Of a stretch of DNA of 9,714 nt, positions 6,919 to 9,714 are shown in pieces. The stretch's first letter is position 1, and each line of letters opens with the position of its first letter. A program made the translations under genes and the position numbers. Location: contig CADBRG010000284.1 of the NCBI GenBank assembly GCA_902797015.1, positions 1 to 9,714 of the forward strand, written 5' to 3'. Source of the DNA: an uncultured Lachnospiraceae bacterium (GTDB lineage: Bacteria; Bacillota; Clostridia; Lachnospirales; Lachnospiraceae). The notes beneath the pieces are model-generated. The model had not been told where the DNA came from, did not search any database, and saw only the letters and a list, made by a program, of their open reading frames with translations.

Positions 6919-6945
6919 AAAATTATCCCTGATAGGGACAATTTT
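6919..6945 (-). terminator. 27-bp palindromic hairpin after the second HTH gene; same design as 5499-5527
   Basis: Read on the minus strand, AAAATTGTCCCT and AGGGATAATTTT form a 12-bp stem with one G-U pair and a 3-base loop, followed by CTTT. The G-U pair becomes an A-C mismatch on the plus strand, which favours a role in minus-strand RNA, as a modest terminator 11 bp after the HTH stop. It also lies 63 bp upstream of the lipoprotein start, so an operator role is possible. It matches the 5499-5527 palindrome at 20 of 27 positions. Confidence 0.55.
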
Positions 6946-6955
6946 GGGCATATAT

Positions 6956-7408
6956 TTAGTCTGCATTCAAATTCAAAATCTTTATCCCCCGCTTATCAAG
7001 CTCTTCATTCACTTTGATGACACTTTGTATACCGTGATTCATACATAGCATGATCACGGCATCGCGGTCAATCTTGCTATAAAGCGGAGAAAATTCTGAC
7101 ATCTTTAATGCGCGGTCGGTCTGTTTGATCGAAAGGCCGGCCGCAATACAAAGGCCGAGGAGTTTATCCCGGTCTGTTGTTTTTTTGGAACCGTTTAAAA
7201 GCTGGTAGCCATATTGTTCGGAAATACAGGAGCGGGCGATGACGTCCTTCTTTTTCTGCCCGGTCGTTTCTATATGTGCTGAAAGAAGCTCCGCAGCGGT
7301 CTCATGTTTTTTTAATGTGTTTTCAGACAGATAGGCATCCAGACCGATAGTATCTGTTTGATTTAAGATTTTATCGAGTTCTGTGGTGCTCTTTTCATGA
7401 ATATTCAT
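6956..7408 (-). CDS. HTH-like (XRE-type) small regulator, second paralogue, divergent from the kinase gene
   Basis: The 150-residue soluble protein is paralogous to the gene at 5583-6059. The conserved core is VIARSCISEQYGYQLLNG (56-73), TTDRDKLLGLCIAAGLS (77-93) and QTDRALKM (96-103), followed by LYSKIDRDAVIM (109-120) and a C-terminal NEELDKRGIKILNL stretch (134-147). The 39-103 region fits a divergent helix-turn-helix; the N-terminal 35 residues are less conserved between the two copies. AGGAAA lies 6 bases before ATG 7408. The gene is divergent from the membrane kinase gene, with only 87 bp between starts, and it precedes the lipoprotein gene on the same strand. This arrangement suggests a regulator or a kinase substrate. 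Thr and Ser residues in the recognition-helix area (S69-region TTDR in this copy at 77-80) could be phosphorylated, but that is speculation. Confidence 0.7.
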   Translation of the reverse strand: MNIHEKSTTELDKILNQTDTIGLDAYLSENTLKKHETAAELLSAHIETTGQKKKDVIARSCISEQYGYQLLNGSKKTTDRDKLLGLCIAAGLSIKQTDRALKMSEFSPLYSKIDRDAVIMLCMNHGIQSVIKVNEELDKRGIKILNLNAD

Positions 7409-7436
7409 TTTATGTTTCCTTATAGCGATAGATTAT

Positions 7437-7464
7437 TTGACATGTTATAGTAGAAAGGTATTGA
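7437..7464 (+). promoter_or_regulatory. Predicted promoter of the kinase-HAD unit
   Basis: A perfect -35 box TTGACA lies at 7437-7442. The best -10 is TATTGA at 7459-7464 with a 16-bp spacer, which is only a fair match. On the minus strand a TATAAC hexamer (7444-7449) points toward the second HTH gene, so the two divergent promoters would overlap. An 8-bp palindrome TGATATCA is at 7462-7469. Confidence 0.5.
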
Positions 7465-7495
7465 TATCATAGCACAATGATGGAATGGGTGACAA

Positions 7496-8638
7496 ATGAC
7501 GATACAGGATGAGTTGGAACTTTCTTATTATGAAGATGTGGGACCGTATGGAAATGACGGTCAGATGCGTCTGGTAAAAGATAAACGGGACGGGCGTTAC
7601 TTTGTTAAAAAGATACGGACCGTATATGATAAAGCAGTTTATGCCTGGATTTTTCTGCACCCTGTTTTCGGGCTCCCGAGGATCAGATTGCTGGTAGAAG
7701 ATACGGATCAGCTGATTTTGATCGAAGAACATATTGATGGAATCACACTTGCCAATATGATGCAGCAGTTTCCGAACCAGGTTACAGAAGAAGCAATCAT
7801 CAGATGGATGCGTCAGTTGATCGGTCTTTTAAAGTATCTTCATTCAGCTGTGCCGCCAATCGTGCACCGTGATCTGAAACCGGAAAACTTTGTAATTTCG
7901 TCTGCGGGAGATCTTTATCTGGTTGACTGCAACAGTGCCAGATTATATGACGGGAATGCGGACCGTGACACGAAACTGCTCGGAACGGCCGGGTATGCGG
8001 CGCCCGAACAGTATGGTTTTGGAGAATCGGATCAGCGGACGGATATTTATGCGTTTGGGATGATCTTAAATTATCTGCTGACAGGAGCGCTTTCGAGGCA
8101 GGCGATCAAGGAAGGAAAATGGTATCGCCTGATCAGGAAATGTGTAGAACTGGATCAGCAAAACAGGTATCCGGATGCCCTGTCCCTGGAAAAAGCATTT
8201 GAAGCAGTGGTTCGTACTTTGTCGCAGACATCAGAGACAAAACAAATGTCAAAAGTGCGTAAAGAGCGAATCAATACTGACGGTGACAATCTGTTCCCGA
8301 ATGGAAAAGGCGACTGGAGGCCGCCGGGGTTCCGCGGGGCAGGCGCGAAGGTAAAAAGCCTGGCAATCGTAGGGTATGCTTTACTTGCGGTGTATATTGT
8401 TGGAGCGCTGAGTACAGGAGTGGGGCACGGCGCGAAAGAGTTTATTGCGGATGGCATCCTTTTTGTACTCGCAGTGATCTTGCCAATCATGTTCTTGAGC
8501 GATTATCATGGTTTTCAGCAATTGTTCCCGGGGGCAAGGAGCAAGAAGAAACCGATCCGCATCACGATGCTTGTTGTCTGGGCATTTGTGCTGTTTTTCA
8601 TAGGCCCCATAATCAGCACGATCATTATGAATGTGTAG
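7496..8638 (+). CDS. Membrane-anchored Hanks-type Ser/Thr protein kinase with atypical motifs
   Basis: The 380 residues comprise an N-terminal kinase domain (about 10-240), a linker and three C-terminal hydrophobic segments (about 286-306, 317-334, 356-378). The kinase motifs seen are Lys38/39 in YFVKKI, HRDLKPEN (124-131), DCN (144-146) in the DFG position, and AAPEQYG (168-174). The glycine-rich loop is degenerate (GPYGNDGQ, 16-23). No acidic residue lies between 46 and 67, where the alpha-C glutamate is expected; the segment reads AVYAWIFLHPVFG. The catalytic Asp126 and the metal-binding Asp144 are kept, so activity is possible but may be unusual. There are no PASTA repeats or other extracellular sensor domain, and the loops between spans are short. 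The start has only a weak ribosome binding site (GGAATGGG). It is divergent from an HTH gene and followed after 24 bp by the HAD gene, probably as one transcript. Confidence 0.88.
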   Translation: MTIQDELELSYYEDVGPYGNDGQMRLVKDKRDGRYFVKKIRTVYDKAVYAWIFLHPVFGLPRIRLLVEDTDQLILIEEHIDGITLANMMQQFPNQVTEEAIIRWMRQLIGLLKYLHSAVPPIVHRDLKPENFVISSAGDLYLVDCNSARLYDGNADRDTKLLGTAGYAAPEQYGFGESDQRTDIYAFGMILNYLLTGALSRQAIKEGKWYRLIRKCVELDQQNRYPDALSLEKAFEAVVRTLSQTSETKQMSKVRKERINTDGDNLFPNGKGDWRPPGFRGAGAKVKSLAIVGYALLAVYIVGALSTGVGHGAKEFIADGILFVLAVILPIMFLSDYHGFQQLFPGARSKKKPIRITMLVVWAFVLFFIGPIISTIIMNV

Positions 8639-8662
8639 CATTTGATTTAAGGAAACGAAGAA

Positions 8663-9448
8663 ATGGCCTCGATATTTTTTGACATAGATGGAACGCTGAT
8701 CGACCGGTATGGAGTCGTGGAAGAGAGCACGATGCGGGCGGTTGACAAACTAAAAGAAAACGGACACGCAGTCTACATCAACAGCGGACGGACAAAAGTT
8801 TACATTCATAACAAAGAGCTGTTGGAAATGCCGTTTGACGGGATGCTTTGCGGCTGCGGAACCAATGTTTTTTTAAATGGTGAGGAGCTGTTCTGCAGAA
8901 ACATTGAAAAAGATTTGCTGTACCACATGGTGGAGGTGTTTGACCGGTATGATCTGCCGATGATCATTGAGGGACGGGATTGGCTTTACATGGATCATGA
9001 AAAGATCGGAAGGGATCCGTATGGCGAATCCGTTTTTCAAAAGATCAGACAGCATGCACAGCCAATCTCCGGCAATAACCAGATCGAAGCGAGCAAGTTT
9101 TCTGTCGTGACACAGTATATCGAACCGGCACTGGCGGATCAGATCATGGATGAATTCCGGGAGGGATTTACGGTGGCCAACCATGATTATCATGTCATGG
9201 AACTGACGCCGAAGGATTGTTCGAAGGCAATCGCGATGCAGGAAGTCTGCCGGCAGACAGGTGTTGCCAAAGAAGATACATTCGCATTCGGCGACGGGGC
9301 GAACGATGTGGAAATGCTGCAGGCAGCAGGGACAGGGATCGTCATGGGAAATGGTCGTAAACCTGCTAAGGATGTGGCGGACTATATCACGGATGACATC
9401 CATGAAAACGGCATCTGGAATGCGTTGAAAAATTTTGGGTTAATATAG
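8663..9448 (+). CDS. HAD-superfamily hydrolase, Cof type (HAD-IIB)
   Basis: The 261 residues form a complete Cof-type haloacid dehalogenase-like phosphatase. Motif I is FFDIDGT (5-11) with nucleophile Asp7 and acid/base Asp9. Motif II is Ser41 in NSGRT, motif III is Lys188 in DCSKAI, and motif IV is GDGANDVEM (210-218), followed by the typical VMGNGRKP stretch. The C2-type cap lies between motifs II and III, about residues 80-180. Proteins of this family dephosphorylate sugar phosphates, flavin or pyridoxal phosphates; the substrate cannot be read from sequence. AAGGAAA lies about 8 bases before ATG 8663. It follows the kinase gene by 24 bp with no terminator between them, and it is closed by a strong terminator. 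Co-transcription with the kinase does not by itself show that it acts on phosphoproteins; Cof-type enzymes are generally small-molecule phosphatases. Confidence 0.92.
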   Translation: MASIFFDIDGTLIDRYGVVEESTMRAVDKLKENGHAVYINSGRTKVYIHNKELLEMPFDGMLCGCGTNVFLNGEELFCRNIEKDLLYHMVEVFDRYDLPMIIEGRDWLYMDHEKIGRDPYGESVFQKIRQHAQPISGNNQIEASKFSVVTQYIEPALADQIMDEFREGFTVANHDYHVMELTPKDCSKAIAMQEVCRQTGVAKEDTFAFGDGANDVEMLQAAGTGIVMGNGRKPAKDVADYITDDIHENGIWNALKNFGLI

Positions 9449-9450
9449 GG

Positions 9451-9482
9451 ACAGGGGCAGGTGTTTTCTGCCCCTGTTTTTT
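9451..9482 (+). terminator. Intrinsic terminator after the HAD gene
   Basis: A perfect 10-bp GC-rich stem (ACAGGGGCAG 9451-9460 with CTGCCCCTGT 9468-9477) has a 7-base loop and six T residues (9477-9482). It begins 3 bp after the HAD stop and separates this unit from groES. Confidence 0.92.
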
Positions 9483-9503
9483 CATGAAAATCTTATAAAG
9501 TGC

Positions 9504-9532
9504 TTGACAATATTTTTGTGCACGAGTATATT
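9504..9532 (+). promoter_or_regulatory. Sigma-A promoter of groES(-groEL)
   Basis: A perfect TTGACA (9504-9509) and TATATT (9527-9532) are separated by the ideal 17 bp. Transcription should start near 9539, just before the CIRCE element. Confidence 0.88.
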
Positions 9533-9545
9533 ATCTAACAGAGGT

Positions 9546-9572
9546 TTAGCACTCAGACAAAAAGAGTGCTAA
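9546..9572. promoter_or_regulatory. CIRCE operator (HrcA binding site)
   Basis: The inverted repeat TTAGCACTC (9546-9554), a 9-base spacer, and GAGTGCTAA (9564-9572) match the CIRCE consensus perfectly. It lies at the start of the groES transcript. CIRCE is bound by the heat-shock repressor HrcA, so this chaperonin operon is expected to be induced by heat and protein-folding stress. Confidence 0.97.
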
Positions 9573-9632
9573 CAGACCTAAGAGTTCATATCAGAACGTA
9601 ACCCATTTTCATAATAAAAAGGAGGAATTCAA

Positions 9633-9714
9633 ATGAAGTTAGTACCGTTGGGCGACAGAGTTGTATTAAAGCAGCTGGAAGCAGAAGAGACAACAAAGGG
9701 CGGCATTATTTTAG
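9633..9714 (+). CDS. groES: Co-chaperonin GroES (10 kDa chaperonin), N-terminal part; gene runs off the window
   Basis: The first 27 codons read MKLVPLGDRVVLKQLEAEET and then TKGGIIL, which is the standard GroES N-terminus with its conserved PLGDRVV strand and the beginning of the mobile loop (TKGGI). GroES caps the GroEL folding chamber in the cytosol. AGGAGG lies at 9620-9625, 7 bases before ATG 9633. Upstream are a consensus promoter and a perfect CIRCE site, with a leader of roughly 90 bases. groEL is expected directly downstream but is outside the window. Confidence 0.96.
   Translation, partial: MKLVPLGDRVVLKQLEAEETTKGGIIL

Noticed and set aside
1..9714. CRISPR arrays, tRNA or rRNA genes, insertion sequences, phage genes
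   Set aside because: No regularly spaced repeats, no tRNA-like cloverleaf or CCA end, no transposase or integrase motifs and no target duplications were seen on either strand.

Overview
The window looks like chromosomal DNA from a low-to-mid GC Gram-positive of the Clostridia, most likely a Lachnospiraceae-type gut anaerobe. This is inferred from AGGAGG-type ribosome binding sites, consensus vegetative promoters, a perfect CIRCE operator in front of groES, a fused folB-folK gene, a stand-alone YlmH-type S4 protein, and an HTH/kinase gene set of a kind I associate with that family. No database search was possible.

Layout. (1) 2-406: 3' end of an SGNH-type hydrolase or acyltransferase-like gene. 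(2) 421-3947: a tight, co-directional folate operon: folC, an HD-domain hydrolase gene, folP, and a folB-folK fusion. folE is not in the window. (3) 4062-4625: an acetate/succinate transporter of the GPR1/FUN34/YaaH family with its own promoter and a strong terminator. (4) 4708-5472, minus strand: ylmH. (5) 5583-8638: an accessory-looking regulatory block. Two paralogous HTH-like proteins (about half identical over their shared C-terminal 94 residues, counted by eye) flank a small secreted lipoprotein. The second HTH gene is divergent from a membrane-anchored Hanks-type Ser/Thr kinase. A HAD hydrolase gene follows the kinase 24 bp downstream. (6) 9504-9714: promoter, CIRCE and the first 27 codons of groES.

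How the parts work together. The folate genes cover aldolase, pyrophosphokinase, dihydropteroate synthase and folylglutamate synthase steps. The HD protein inside the operon is a candidate for the often unassigned dephosphorylation of dihydroneopterin triphosphate. In the regulatory block, two long palindromes of the same architecture (20 of 27 positions identical) lie beside the first HTH promoter and between the second HTH gene and the lipoprotein gene. They could be a shared operator for the HTH proteins, or copies of a dispersed REP-like palindrome. The kinase keeps HRD and the APE motif but has DCN in place of DFG and no evident alpha-C glutamate. The HTH/lipoprotein/kinase block is the part of the window most likely to hold undescribed biology.
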